Counted from the stretch's first letter, positions 23,701 to 35,886 are shown. The stretch is DNA of 64,000 nucleotides from Sodiomyces alkalinus F11 (GCF_003711515.1 NW_021167088.1:520351-584350), one strand, 5' to 3'. Program-made: numbers and translations. Notes: generated by a model not told the origin, from the sequence alone.

Positions 23701-25451
23701 CGGGAGCGGAGCGGAGTCTCTTCCCGGATCACGATGCCTACGGTACATACGTGGGTTTGTACGTACTCCGTGGCTTCAAGTGGCTCCCTTCCTCCCACTC
23801 TTCGAGCGGTTTCCACGTGCATACGACGTACATAGGAACGAACGTCCTAGTCAGGGGTTAGGACGATCGGACGCGAATGCCCAGACAACCGAGAGAGCGG
23901 GCGGTTCGCTCCTTTGCAATTGTGGCGGAGGCGGGCGGGACGGAGGAGGGGAATGCCCGCTTTGCCATGTCATTTTAGCCGTCAACCTCTCGTCTCAATG
24001 CGCTCAATGCGTGTGCCATCGGTAGTCGGGTTGCGGGCCGATTCATATCATCAAGGACCCATTGGCCTTTTGCCGAGACTACGAATACATTAGCAATATT
24101 AGGCTCTGACATGACAGAGCTCTCATAATATGTGATTATGGCTGTGGGAGTTTGTGTTTTGTATGAATAGATCAGGAAGTGAGTGGGTGCATTACCCGAC
24201 GGTTGGTCGTGATAAACCCACGCTCCGGTTGAGGTGAGACAAATGGGCTGTCAAAGGAGTCTCTACTCCGTAATCCTGAGATCTTTTAAAAAGAAGAAGT
24301 AAACTCGAGGGACCCTAGCCGATCGAACTGGCCCCGTGGGAATGAAGCAATTTACCTCATCTTATGGCCCTTTTCCCGCTGTCAACAACTCGTCAACCAA
24401 CCTCCCTACCTATGTAAGGTAAGGAAATTGTAAATTGCCCTTTTTGGCATGACGCATTCCACAACCGAGCCACACGGCTCTTTTCGGCGACACACAAGGG
24501 GGATGAGCGAGACAACATGTGGTTTGGTTCGCTAATAACCGGCTGCCCTGTATTTCTACTCAGTATCGCGTATCGACTTCGGTACCATATGGAGGAGACC
24601 CGCCCAGCGTTGATTCTCCCCCTGATTAATAAACAAATATATACAAAAAAAAACCCCCATGATCAGTTGCGCCCGTTCCCCCCCTTCACCGAAACCTGCC
24701 TAGGGAAATGGAAGCGGCACATGCAGAGCCGGCCTGCTGTGCCTCGCTGGTCGGCATCTCCCGAAGCCTCTTTCCCCCTCGGGTAGTAAGACGCGAGCCA
24801 CGAACGGAACGGACCGGGACGGTACAATCCCACGCCCGTTCATCGACTGACCGCTGTCCCCTCGACGTTCACCCCTGAGAAGGGGAAAGAGATCGGCCGA
24901 GGAAAAGAATGCCATCGAGGCTTTTTTGCTCCTGTCACCCTCGGCTGGCTCCAAAGCCGCGCCGCATCGCGCTCACATGCTGAAACCCGAATCTAAATGC
25001 CTTTTTTTTTTCCGTAAAAAGAAAAGAAATACAGAACAGGAAGCAAAGCGCCTCAGCAAAAACCATGCGAAAAGTCCCCAGCTGAACCCAAGCCAAGCAA
25101 GCGTCAACCCCTCGGTTCGCGCCGTTTGGCCTTTTTCCTCCCGTCGAACGCCTGCCTGTATGTGATGTAAAACAATGGAAGAGTAAGCTGGAGGTTGCCA
25201 TAGTCGTACATAATCATCGACCCCATGATATCGCGTTGATGATTCTACCGCGTTAAGAGCAAGGCAGGCAGAGAAGAACGGGATTTTTCATCGCCGTTCG
25301 CTTTCAAACCTCATCTAAATCTCGATGACCATGGCCCCCGCACCTTCCCTTTTCTTTCTCATGCGGATAACCCTCGGCGAGTGAAGCGGGACAGATCCTC
25401 CCTCGTCAGCTCAAGTCCCGGTCGCCGCTCCTCACGGGCCGGGTCATGGCG
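17748..25451. other. Gene-poor region of about 7.7 kb
   Basis: No protein family, tRNA or rRNA was recognised in this longest gap of the window. It contains many short palindromic GTAC-type motifs (CGTACAACGTAC-like near 19836-19862, 20940-20965, 21820-21850, 23615-23635), several TACGGAGTA-type motifs, a 9-bp inverted repeat with a 1-nt loop at about 18243-18261, and a CT-rich stretch at 22380-22640 that resembles fungal promoter or leader sequence on the + strand but has no gene after it. Open frames are short and overlap on all strands. Non-coding transcripts cannot be judged from sequence alone. Confidence 0.55.
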
Positions 25452-27213
25452 TCAATCGACGTAAGGATCTCCGACCTCCAACCTCTTAGGGGCCCGCTCC
25501 TCGAATCCCTCGGCCGGGTCGTCCACAAGCGGGCCGTAGCGGTGCAGCCACATCTGGCGCAGCGTCTGGTAGAGGAAAAGGAACTGGTCCGGCGACTGCA
25601 CCATGAGCAGCCGCTGCTCGCGGAGCTTCTCGACGGTCTGTACGATGGGGTCGGGGAAGGCGTCGTCGTCCGAGTCGTCTCCTCCTCCGCTGCTCAATGT
25701 GACGTTGAGGGACCCGTCGTAGTTCTCCAGTGTGCCGGCGTCGAGCTCGCGCTTGAGGTGCTCGAGAGTGATGAATGTCCCGGTCCGACCCACTCCGGCG
25801 CTGCAGTGGATGATGCGCGGGTTCGCTTCCTCCTGGTCGTCCTTCTCCTTCTTCTTTTCTTGGCCGGTAGACTCGGTTGCTCTCGAGCGGGGCACGTCGT
25901 TTCCGTTGCGCTCGGACGTGGCACCATCGGGCTGGGGCGCCTTGCCCGTGTTGTAGTCCCGCGACAGGCGCATCAGGGCGAGAAAGCTTTCGACGTCCTC
26001 GAGCGCTGGCGCGCCGAAGTCGGGCCACCTGGTGTAGTAGAAGTGCCAGATGGTCCATTCCTCGGGCTTCACGCGTTCCTCGTCTTCTCCATCCTCGAGA
26101 CTGGCGCCTCCGTCCTCCTCGTCTTCGTCGTGTTCGTCATCTTCATCCGTCTCCGAGTTCTCCCGGCTTTCGGGAGGGTCAACTCGGAGAACCAATTTCC
26201 GCAGCTCAATGGCTCCTCCTTCCAGTTCTTGTACAGATTCGCAGCGCAGCTCGGCCCTCCATCCGTCCTCCCAGCCATCGTTGCGGTTGAGGACCCAGGG
26301 ACCTTCTTCGGGAGACATGGGGAGATAGGGGAAGCACTTTTCGTGCTGTCCCTCAATCATGGTGGTGAGCTGGACAATAACTACGGGGTTCTCGCTTCGG
26401 GTCTGTTCGGCAAGCATGCGCCACACAAAGTCGATGGAAAGCCTGGTGGGTCCTTGCATGGCGATATAGCGCAGCGGAGGCAGGTTTTCGTTCATCGCGG
26501 GCAAAGTGACGGGGGAGGCATTGACGTAGTCCAGGGTGGAGTCGGGGACCCGCAGGCGAACGCGGTTGTGGTTGTAGGGTTTGATGTTTGTGTAACGGTC
26601 CATGACGCCGCGGCGCATGTCGGTCTGGCGGTAGAAGTTGTACGGGGAGGTGGAATTAAGGTCGGAATCGGGCTGAACGGGCGGTGGGATGGCGAAGGGG
26701 AGAAAGATGAACTTTTCCTCGATGGCTAAGCAAGGTTAAAAAAAAAAAAACAGTCAGCCGTGAGCTCAACGTTGGACCAAGAGCGAGGTGGAGGGAGAAC
26801 ATACCATCCAGAGGTTGATCCAAGAAGAAGGGCATCTTGGGCTTCTTCCTAGCATCCCTGGAGTTCCGGCTATCGACTGCTTGGCCATCTCGGTGGCGCA
26901 CTGATACGGGGGAAGGAGGGCTCGATGCAAAGATGGCGGCACCTTCTTGAATCGAAGTGCGGGTCGACAGAGGAGAAGACGAAGGCAGAGGCGAAGGAGG
27001 AGCAGCAGGGGAGCGGGCGCGCTTCGTGGCGCTGCGCAGGTGAAAGTTGCGGAAGGGCCCTTTGCGAAGGGGGTGCAACTGGCCGAAGGACTTCGCGCCG
27101 GGACTGGCCATGGTCGACGGGGATGAGTCGGGCGACTCGCGAGGGGTGAGAGCTCTCGTGTCGGTCACGATGGTGGGTTGTTTTGGCTTGCGCCGAAACT
27201 TTGGTATTTCCAT
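25452..27213 (-). CDS. Protein tyrosine phosphatase (classical, non-receptor)
   Basis: Cysteine-dependent phosphatase removing phosphate from tyrosine, in fungi often acting on MAP kinases. Exon 1 is 27213-26805 and exon 2 is 26725-25452, joined at a GTATGT..AG intron, giving 560 residues. The N-terminal ~170 residues are basic, Ser/Pro-rich and probably disordered. The catalytic domain shows the substrate-loop region (NRVRLR..DYVNAS), YIAMQGP, the WPD loop (RWPDFGAP), the signature HCSAGVGRTG with catalytic Cys and Arg, and a Q-loop region (VQTVEKLREQR, QFLFLYQTL). The domain is enlarged by two insertions: an acidic stretch (Glu/Asp-rich, coded near 26060-26160) before WPD, and a polar, charged stretch of about 45 residues just before HCSAGVG. 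Closest in type to yeast Ptp1/Pyp-like enzymes; the exact orthologue is not certain. Confidence 0.92.
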
Positions 27214-29770
27214 GGGTACGTTTGTGTCTCTGGTATTGCGGTGGTGCGATGAAGTAAGTTGGATGGGAACGTGGCAACGACTGTGGTGATTACGTAGAGG
27301 CGGAACGGAAGAGGCCGATACCTAATAGGCTGCGCGAGGAGTTGGACTAGAGTTGTCGGGGGCTAAAATAATCGCGCGGAAATCGCCTTGGAGAACGTCG
27401 AAAAGGGAATGAAGGGAATAAGAGAAAAGGGAGGAAGTGCGGGATCTGGCGGAGGTCGTCGTGGCAGCTTTTGAGGAAAGGAGTCGTTCGGCGGTTTACG
27501 TCTTTTTTTTCTTCTCTTTTTTTTTCCTTGTTCCTTTGTTCCTTTGTTCCTTCTTTCTCTTACCCCCTTACCCTGGTCGCTCTCGTTGGACGTCGCTTGT
27601 TGTGCAGGATGATGTCCCGGCCAGGGTTGTCGCGTGGTACTCGCGTTAGTGGGTGATTAGGCGGGGCTTTTCAAGGGAGAGTTGCACAGGTGAGAGCGGG
27701 ATTGATGTCCGCATTCCCTGACGTTCGGCTTTTCTGTTTACATACGTAGGTAGGTACGTTCGTGAAAGATGCCGCCGATGTAGGGAGGAGTGCGGAGTAT
27801 GAACTCGGGACCGAGTATGGAATACTTTCGAGTACTACCTGAAGTGTTAGTAGTTTACAGCAAGTACGGTACCTTAGGCTAACTTGTGGGTTTCGTCGAG
27901 AAAATGGCGAGTTTCAGGTATTGCTTCGTACTTTGTAGTTTTCTTATCTTCCTTCTTCTTTTGTCCAGCAGGTTTATTTCGTCAGACGGGCACGTGCGAA
28001 GCGGGGGCGTTGATAATACTCGGTACGGAGTATTCGTAATTACTTCGTGCAACGGCGGGATGAAGGTATGGACGCATGAAACCGGAATATGCCAAGTTAA
28101 GGTATTAATACTCAAATACGAAGTCACGTACTCCGTAAATAGGACGCATGTGTTTGTTGCCTGGGGCAGTTTGGATGAGAAATTGAGGAAAGAACTGGAA
28201 GAATGGAAACGGGTTCAAAGTGATTCAACCAAGGGTAGCGGTCTTATAAGATAGCTACCTTATTACTATGGAGTAACAATAGGACCGACAACTCTCTTCC
28301 ACCACTCGTGGCCACCATGTCTCCCACTACCCACCCACCCACCCCTAGGTCTACATCTGACACCCGTGGGCTCCTCCCTAGTGAGACAGTTGTTCGCATT
28401 TCTTCTGATCATCTGGAAGGGCAGGGAAGTGGAGGTTGTGGCATCAAAAGTGTTGTGAGTCACATGCACCTCGCAATACGGTTGGAGGAGAAGAGTCAAG
28501 GAAGGGAAGGGAAGGGAAGGGAATAGATATGGATATGGATATGGATATGGATATGGGCGGGCGGGCGTCAAGTACGAAGTGGATGATATGATGGAGACGT
28601 GTGACGAGAGATGTCACTGGACACCGAAGAGTGAGTGGGAGGGGAACAGATAAACTGGGCGCAAGCATAAGGAAGGGAAAGGGAAACAAGTTGTTTTGTT
28701 TCAGTGTTGCGCAACAAACCTGACTGGCAGATTTGTCTACGTGAGGGAGAAGACGATGGAATCATATCACCAGCGGCTTGGCGGTAAAGAATCTTAATTT
28801 TTAACGTCCTACGCTACAATACAGCATTGTCTGAACATCTGAACAACTATTTTAGCATGGAGTGGGTTTTCTTTTCTTTTTTTTGTTTTTTTTGTTTCCA
28901 TCTCTCCAGCGGTTGCTCCCGTCCCAACGAACTGGACGGCCGCGGGTCCATCTTCGACTTCGTACAATAGCATGCCCGGCCCGCCCTGCATCAAACCATA
29001 TAGCTCGTACGACACCCAGTCGGCTCGCACCATATGTCGTGGCCCGCGTCAAAATCCCCCTCCCGTTCCTGCAGGCTATCCGCATGGTTACATAGGCTAC
29101 ATACTGAATACCCAAGTACGAAGTATGTAGGTAGTTCAATAAATACGCACGTCTCCGTTCGTGGTCTCCAATAATAGCCTCGCTGGTGCCTTGCATGGTG
29201 CAGGGCACTACATAAATCGTCTGCATCGGACTCATCCCGACAAACTCCTTGCCACTCAGGTATCAAGTCGTTCCGATCACCAGGCCGGCAATAAATTCCC
29301 AAAATCAGGGGCTCCATGCATCGTGAATCGGTCACTGCACTCATTACCTGTTCTGCAACTCCGGGGGTGGTCAGGTGGCCTAGTGTTCTTCTAACCAAAA
29401 CCAACCAGCCCTAGGGACTCTTCCAATTTCGAATGCTTAGGTAGATGTCCATAATAATAGAATAAGCAGTGAACTAAACAGAGAACCACTGCGACTTCGA
29501 CCAAGTTGGTGTCCTCCTCCTCGTTGCTCGTTTGGACATGTGCTGGTAGAATACAGGGAGCAATAGCCCTGCCCCTTCCCCTCGTATTGAGCCCTGTTTG
29601 TTCCCGTAAACATGGCCCGATGCGATGCCAATACGTCCTTCCCCTCTATGATACATGGTATAAGGTAGTATATGGTACACTTTCCAACCAATTGATGCCC
29701 CTCGTATTCCCATCCATCCCAACTGATCGGGCACCTGCTGCCCAATGTACTTCGTATTGTACAGAGCTCC
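27214..29770. other. Intergenic; microsatellites, no supported gene
   Basis: Upstream of the phosphatase and downstream of the FMP25-like gene. A 122-codon + frame at 27886-28254 begins with a hydrophobic, signal-peptide-like segment, but it is full of TACGGAGTA-type repeats and has no recognisable family, so it is not called. Poly-T and CTT-rich tracts lie at about 27500-27560, and simple repeats at 28495-28565. Confidence 0.5.
28495..28557. repeat. Microsatellites AGGGA and GGATAT
   Basis: Runs of GAAGG/GGGAA (about 28495-28523) pass into five copies of GGATAT (about 28525-28556), followed by GCGGGCGGGCG. Seen directly; intergenic. Confidence 0.9.
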
Positions 29771-31582
29771 TCACGCGGCAGAGTACACGCACGAAACGTA
29801 CCGCCCACACTCGACCTTCTGTTCAAGGCTCACCTTCTTTCCCTTCCCCTGCTCCCCCACGCGGACGGACTGCCTGGGCGTCAGCTGAAACCGGTGAAAT
29901 ACATCCGACCCGGCGGTGCCCGGCGCCGCAATGTACGTCGGCGTGTTCACGTTCGCCCGCTTCCCCGTACCGAGCTGATAATGCTCGTTCCCGCCCCAGA
30001 ACAACACGTCGGCGCCCCAGTTGGTGTCCGACGCCGTCTTCCCCGACGCCGTCTCCGCCCTCGTAGCGTTGTCCAGCGTCGCCGCCGCGTGCGTCGTGCC
30101 GACCGTCATGCCGGCCAGCCGGATGGGCGCCATCTGGTTGCTCGCCTCGTCGAACTCGAACAGCGACGACAGCGCCTTGATCTTGGCCGGGGCGGACGAC
30201 ACGTGCGTCCACCGGCCTGTCCCCAGGGACCCGTAGAGGCCGTTCCCGCACGCCCACGTGTCGGCCGTGACGCCCGGCATCCGGCGCGACGGCGCGAGCT
30301 CTTTGTTTGTGGTCTGACTGGCCGGCTGGCTCGCGTCCACGGTGAAAAACGTGGTCAGTCCTCCGGCGGCGATGGACGTCACCTTGGGAACCAGGCCGGT
30401 GTTGGTGTAGAGTCTCGACACAGCTACTGGTGCCGGGACGTCGATGGAGTGAGCCCTGGTCTCCGGGTGGAACCCGAGTTGCCCGAACGTGTTGTCGCCG
30501 AAGGTGAAGATTCTGCCATCCCCGTCGAGCACGACCGAGTGGAGGTCGCCCGTGGCGATTTTGACGATGTTGTGGTCCTTTAGGTTGAAAATCTCGTGGG
30601 GCTGGTCGAAGGGGCCCTTGGGCCGAGTGGTCCACGTCAACCCCGGGATACCCATTTGGCCCTGGGAAGGGAAATGAGACGTGCTGGACGCTGCGGAGAA
30701 AACCCTGCCCTTGGACGTTAGGAGGAGGCAGTGCTGCAGGCCGCTACTGATGTCGATGACCTTCTCTCCCCGCCCGAGACCACCAGGTGTCAAGTCCCTG
30801 ACGCTGGGGCCCAGGACGTTCATGGCCGATCCAAGGAATGGAACCCACGACGACTTCTGCGCCTGAGGCTCGAGCTTAGCGCCAGGATTCTGGTCGACAC
30901 GTTCAGCGGGGATCGCATAGACGGAGCCGTTAGAAGACAAGGCAACGATACGATCGTCCGAGACGGTAATCTTGGTGATGTCCTTGCCCTTCAATGTCTC
31001 CACGGGGCTCGGATCGTCCTTGCAGCAGCCCAGGCCCCACTGCACAACATCTCCCTTCTCCGTGACGGCTGCGCCGAAGCCCTGGGTCAACTTGATGTCC
31101 CGAAGAAGCTGGCCATCGAAGTAGGGAATCCTCCTGGGAAGCTTGACGTATGCCTCCTTGGAAGTGGGATCGATGACCTTGCCCGTGTTGGATCCCCATG
31201 CATAGACACCGGGGTGTTCCCAGCTCTCGCGGACTTGATTATGCTGAGAGCCGACGTCGTCCTTCGAGGTGGGTAGTTCCGCTTTCTCGAACTCGATTCG
31301 CGCCTTTTGAGGCCCGACGTCCGCAGATTTCGGAGCTTCAGTGGCCGGGAAGAGGGTGGGGTAATAGTAGACAGCAGCAGCAGATACGGCGAAGACACCC
31401 AGTAAGCCGGCCACTTTGGCTGCCTTCCCGCTTGGGGGAGGGGAAGGGGGAGGGGAAGATGGCGGAACAGAGCCCCGAGAATAGTTAGAATAATGAGAGC
31501 ATTGTTGCGGGACACGCCTTGTGGTGTTACTCTTGAGGCCAGGGGCTCGCGCCTGTCTGAGAGCTGTCCGATATGCCCTCAT
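29771..31582 (-). CDS. FMP25: Mitochondrial RCC1-repeat protein, FMP25-like
   Basis: Likely inner-membrane protein of mitochondria, related to yeast Fmp25, which is needed for respiratory complex III (bc1) assembly. The gene is a single 603-codon exon. The N-terminus is rich in Arg, Ser and Ala without acidic residues (MRAYRTALRQARAPGLKS), as in a matrix presequence. A Pro-rich stretch and one membrane segment (VAGLLGVFAVSAAAVYYYP, about residues 57-75) follow. RCC1-type propeller repeats occupy the rest: GVYAWGSNTGKV, GDVVQWGLGCC, GRIFTFGDNTFGQLGF, DTWACGNGLYGSLGTG and DVLFWGGNEHYQLGTGK. It shares a 536-bp divergent upstream region with COG3. Confidence 0.88.
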   Translation of the reverse strand: MRAYRTALRQARAPGLKSNTTRRVPQQCSHYSNYSRGSVPPSSPPPSPPPSGKAAKVAGLLGVFAVSAAAVYYYPTLFPATEAPKSADVGPQKARIEFEKAELPTSKDDVGSQHNQVRESWEHPGVYAWGSNTGKVIDPTSKEAYVKLPRRIPYFDGQLLRDIKLTQGFGAAVTEKGDVVQWGLGCCKDDPSPVETLKGKDITKITVSDDRIVALSSNGSVYAIPAERVDQNPGAKLEPQAQKSSWVPFLGSAMNVLGPSVRDLTPGGLGRGEKVIDISSGLQHCLLLTSKGRVFSAASSTSHFPSQGQMGIPGLTWTTRPKGPFDQPHEIFNLKDHNIVKIATGDLHSVVLDGDGRIFTFGDNTFGQLGFHPETRAHSIDVPAPVAVSRLYTNTGLVPKVTSIAAGGLTTFFTVDASQPASQTTNKELAPSRRMPGVTADTWACGNGLYGSLGTGRWTHVSSAPAKIKALSSLFEFDEASNQMAPIRLAGMTVGTTHAAATLDNATRAETASGKTASDTNWGADVLFWGGNEHYQLGTGKRANVNTPTYIAAPGTAGSDVFHRFQLTPRQSVRVGEQGKGKKVSLEQKVECGRYVSCVYSAA

Positions 31583-32118
31583 GACGTGTACGGAGTAGAT
31601 CTCCCTCTGATGTTCGAATAATTCGGCGTAATATTTGATGCCTCCGTGTTCTGGGGAGTCAACGAGCTTTCGGCTGCCTAGATACCAGTATGAGGGAGCT
31701 TCAACTTAGATGTCCAAAGTGAGTTCGCCCTCTAGACTGAAGTTGGTGAGGTCATCAGGGTCATTGTAGGGAGCAAGAAAGAAGAGCTCTGAGAGCTTTG
31801 AGACTTTGTTGTGTTAGTAATGTCAATGTACAGTCCACGCTAATCCACCATGTATTATTTCTCTGAGATATCATTGGTTCCGCGAGTCTGAGCCCACAAC
31901 GGGGTTCCCACTTTCTCCAGGCTGTGGAGCATCTCTCCAGAAAGAGTTAAGGTACGTACTCGACCAGCCCCCCCACGCATCCGTGTCAGCCACAACCGTT
32001 CATACCAGTCTTGAACATTCGTACAGATACGCCAGACGTTGACGTCGCCAGTGTCAGACAAAAACATCGACGCCAGCACCTTTTTCGGCAATGCCCCTCG
32101 CATCCACCGAGCACGACC
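31583..32118. other. Divergent promoter region FMP25/COG3
   Basis: Both flanking starts point outward, so this stretch should carry both promoters. A TACGGAGTA motif lies 7-16 nt upstream of the FMP25 start (near 31590). No TATA box is convincing. Confidence 0.55.
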
Positions 32119-34809
32119 ATGTACGAAGACTCCTGGTACAGCTTCGTGCCCGAAGTCACCAAGAAGTCCACGAGTAGTGGCCAAGGCACAGGTCACAGAC
32201 GCAAGGAGTCCTTGTTGCAGCAACCAAACGTAAGCTGTGCCCAATTCTCTCCAGCTTTAACCTCGTCCAAAGCAGTCGTTGACACGTCCCACGAACCCAG
32301 GACACAACCCGAGCCAACGAGGCACCGCCAACACTCAGTAAGCTTGTCGAAGAGGAGGCGAGGCGCTCACCACCAGAGGCCACCGTTGCTCGAAGGGCCA
32401 AGTCGTATTCCGATTTCTATCATGTTGTCCGGAGCCAGCTCGCGAAAGATTCGCAGAAGAAGAAGCAGAAGAAGCGGGAGGAAGATCAACGGAAGAGGAG
32501 GAAGGACAGGAAGACACTGGAGGCTCTCAACCTAGCAGCCAATGTCGACGATGTTGTCTTTCCACCCAAACCCATTCTGACCCAATACGACGATCGGTTG
32601 TTGGAGGCAAGCCAGCAAGACTACCTGTACGTTTGTTTTGCCGCCAATCCCCGTAAGCACACCTTAGGGCACACGCGCTGATATGGCAGCAGTCTATACA
32701 AAGACCAATTGGCCCTCACAGAACGTCACTTGGATTCCTTAATCGACGACACCAATTCGGCCCTCGAGCTGCTCACCACCCTCTCCAAATCCTTTCAAGC
32801 CGTCGAGGCTCAGACTTCCTCCTTCAAGTCACAATGCGAAGACCTCCTTTCCGAGAAGCGGCGTCTGCAGAAGCTGGCGGGCGATGTCGGCACGGACCTC
32901 CATTTCTATGCGTACCTCGACAACGTCACGAGGCGGCTCAATGCGCCCGGCGCGAGCCGCTTGGTAGACGATGACGACTTTGTCGAGGTGCTCAGCAACC
33001 TGGACTCCTGCATCGCGTTTATGGGTAGAAATGTGAGAGAACCCTTCTGTGCATCTATGCATCTATGCATCTATCTAATACGGCATGGCTAACGTGCGAT
33101 GACACAAAACCAACCAGACCGCGTATCGTGATGCGGAATCGTACCTCGCGCGATACGAAGCATTGCTCACCAAAGCCCTGCACCTACTCGAAGTCGGCTT
33201 TACGAACCGACTAGATCGCATTTCCGCCGAAATCGCTCCTTCCATTGCCTCGAGCAAGTCGGAAGCCACGCGGCATGCCCTTGCGTACAGTCGCTTCGGG
33301 GAGCTGGTCCTGACTTCCGACTCGTTGATTCCCAACATGCAGAAAGTGGTCCGCAGCGTGTACGATGAGCTCGGCCGGCCCGTGTCCGGGACGGCTGGCG
33401 AAATATACGGCAACACGGCGAGGCACCTCTTCCAATCGTACTTCTCGGTCCGCGACCGCGACCTGAAGGCGATGACGCAGCGTGACGTCGATGAGTTTAA
33501 AAGGGAATTGAAAGAGCTGTCCATGGAAACGGCGTCGAGGAACCTGGTCAAGCAGACGTTTGAGAAGGCCTTCAACGAGACGAACCTCTTCGCAAGGGTT
33601 TTTGGTATAGAGCTTCAGTGGAGTTCCGATCCCGAATCGGTCTATGCTTTGCTGAAGTCGTATCAAAGATCTCTTGCCAACCCGACCAACTTGGTTCCAC
33701 TCGCGAATACCTTACAGGCGACTATGCAAGCGAGCAGTCTGCCGGCGATTTGTAACGTAGTGGCATGGCTCATGAACGAGTACCTGGCTCTCGACTACGA
33801 GGACGAGGAATCTCCTTTCGCCAAGCAGTGCCGGGAGCTTAGTGCCAGGTTGCTGACTGAACACCTCTGGGTGTTTACGGACAATGCGTTCGAAGCCGAG
33901 GTGTCCAAGACCATTTCTAAGGCCATGGTCAAGGATGAGGAGCTGAAAATCGGCCCCGTCGTCGATGGCGTCTCGTCATCGAATGCCTATCCTGCTGTGA
34001 AGAAAGCCCTGGAACTGCTCGTCATGTATGACCAAACGATGCCTAAGGAGCGAAGTGTATGTGGTCACCCTCTCCTCTTTTTTTTTTATCTTTTTTATCT
34101 TCTTCTTTTTTTTTTGGCCAGCTTTTCCCCGTGCTATGTATTCAAGGCTAACATCACATACCACATACAGCAGACGAATAGCCAGGTCATCTTCAAGATT
34201 GTCCGGGAGACAATCAACGTCCTGCAGCGGGCCGAATCACGCCTCAAGTCACTCAAGTCGAGCACCGACCCGGACATTTTCATGGTCAAGAACCTCCTCA
34301 TCATCAAGAACGAGCTCCTGTCGCTTGAGATTGGCGACATACGGGGCGAAGACGGCGGGTACGCCGGCATGCAGCATTTCAACCGCATCTGGGAGACGCT
34401 CAGCCCGCAAAACTGGGCCAGTTTTTTCGGCAACATCATTGGCGGCGTGGGGTCGAGCTTCTGGTCGTCGTCGTCGTCGCCGTCCACCTCCTCGGCCGCG
34501 GCGGGAGGGGGCAATAAGGTAACGGCCAAGACGCTGACGGTGGAGGATATGAACCACCAGCTGGATGAGCTGCTGCGGCAGTCCATTGTGGGGTTCACGC
34601 AGCGATGGGGCAGGCTGATGAACGACGCGAAGGCGAGGAAGGCGGGCGTGAAACCCATCGGCAAGGTGGAGCGCCAACTCGAAGAGCTGTTGCAGAAGGC
34701 GTTTAGTAATCAGCCCGAAGTCATTGCGAAACTGAACGAGGCGATTCAGATGAGCGCCGAGGCCCAGGCCAAGGCGGCTGGTGAGAAGAAGGGCGTGAGG
34801 CAGTATTAG
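32119..34809 (+). CDS. COG3: Conserved oligomeric Golgi complex subunit 3 (Sec34)
   Basis: Lobe A subunit of the COG tether, which captures retrograde vesicles at the Golgi. Exons are 32119-32229, 32301-32626, 32693-33032, 33118-34056 and 34171-34809, giving about 784 residues. A basic, Lys-rich helix (KKKQKKREEDQRKRRKDRK) precedes the Sec34 domain (LLYKDQLALTERHLDSLIDDT, a coiled coil to about residue 180). The conserved HFYAYLDNVTRRLN, EAATRHALAYSRF-like and SYFSVRDRDLK segments follow. The C-terminal part contains a Ser-rich stretch (near 34450-34500) and ends QLEELLQKAFSNQPEVIAKLNEAIQ. The last intron (34057-34170) is 114 nt, free of stops and in frame, so retention would not truncate the protein. 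Convergence or divergence with neighbours suggests independent control. Confidence 0.93.
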
Positions 34810-35886
34810 GCTTTACAAGAATGTTATTCAACGGCTGAAGGATTCTTAGTATATACTATTCATCATGGCACGATGGATTCTTGGGCGTTTTCAAAAGTAG
34901 TTTTCTCATGACAGAAGCATCAAGAAGCCTTACAAGTCAGTTCACGGTGGTGTTTAACGCCGAGAGAGTCCCAAGAACGGCTCTTGACTCGGTGCTACAC
35001 TAGGTACGGAGTAGATTTATCACCCCGGTTCGGGTAAAAAAAAAAAAAAAAAAAAATAAAGAGGGGGGTCACCGAACTAATGGAAATCCGATCAGGGACG
35101 ATAGAGAACCATGTGTTCGCTCTGCTGTTCGGGGAACCGAAAGACCGGAGTAGGAGTATGAAGTATCGATAGGGGTAGTAGGTAGTTAATCGCGGGTTGG
35201 TCGTTGGAGGTGTAGACCCGACGTTGCCCGTCAGCCGTCGGGAGTACCTACGTACCTTACCGTTCGTTGTAAGGTACCTTACCTTAACCTTACCTTAATT
35301 ACCACCGTTACGTTACGGAAACGTGCGATACGGAATAATAATCAGCGTACTATTTACGGAGTACCGAACTACCGAACAAGGACCAGCCGTAGTACGGAGG
35401 CTAGACCGATATCGGCAATGTCTCTTTTCCACCACCATTTTGGAAACGGAGTGGCTGACGCCATTCAGCCAAGAAATCACGAATTTATTCTTACCAAGAC
35501 GACAGATACAGATGCACCGGAGTAATACGAAGTAATACGGATGAGACCACCAATTCAATAGCATCTCACCTGCTAGTTGGCATTCACTCTTTTGACTGAC
35601 AGCCCCTTCGACTCTTGGATTCCTGGCGATTGAAATAAGAGAAAACCCAGGAGAAAAAAAAAGAAGAAAGAAAAGGAAAGAAAAAACGGTAAAAGAGGGC
35701 GAGACCAACGACCCGCTCCTTTCACCCTTTCGGAGGGGCTGGGGTTCGGCCGTCTTGCGGACCCTCCAACAGCTGCAGCTTCAGCTTCAGACCCAAGCTC
35801 TTTATCAGTGAGGTGTCCCAAGGCTTGGTATGGTGATCCCATCTCAGCAACCACCCCACGAAGCATCAAATAGTTCCAGCTCAATC
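34810..35886. other. Intergenic between COG3 and the carrier gene
   Basis: Contains a 21-nt A run at 35036-35056, TACGGAGTA motifs near 35005 and 35357, and a TACCTTACCTTA cluster at about 35245-35305. The last 300 bases are the likely promoter and leader of the carrier gene. No coding sequence recognised. Confidence 0.6.

Noticed and set aside
25446..26729. 427-codon open frame on + across the phosphatase gene
   Set aside because: It is the reverse complement shadow of exon 2 of the phosphatase, caused by GC-rich third positions. It has no similarity to a known family.
27886..28254. 122-codon frame with a signal-peptide-like start
   Set aside because: No family recognised, no Cys pattern of a secreted effector, and it runs through TACGGAGTA-type intergenic repeats. 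A chance frame is more likely.
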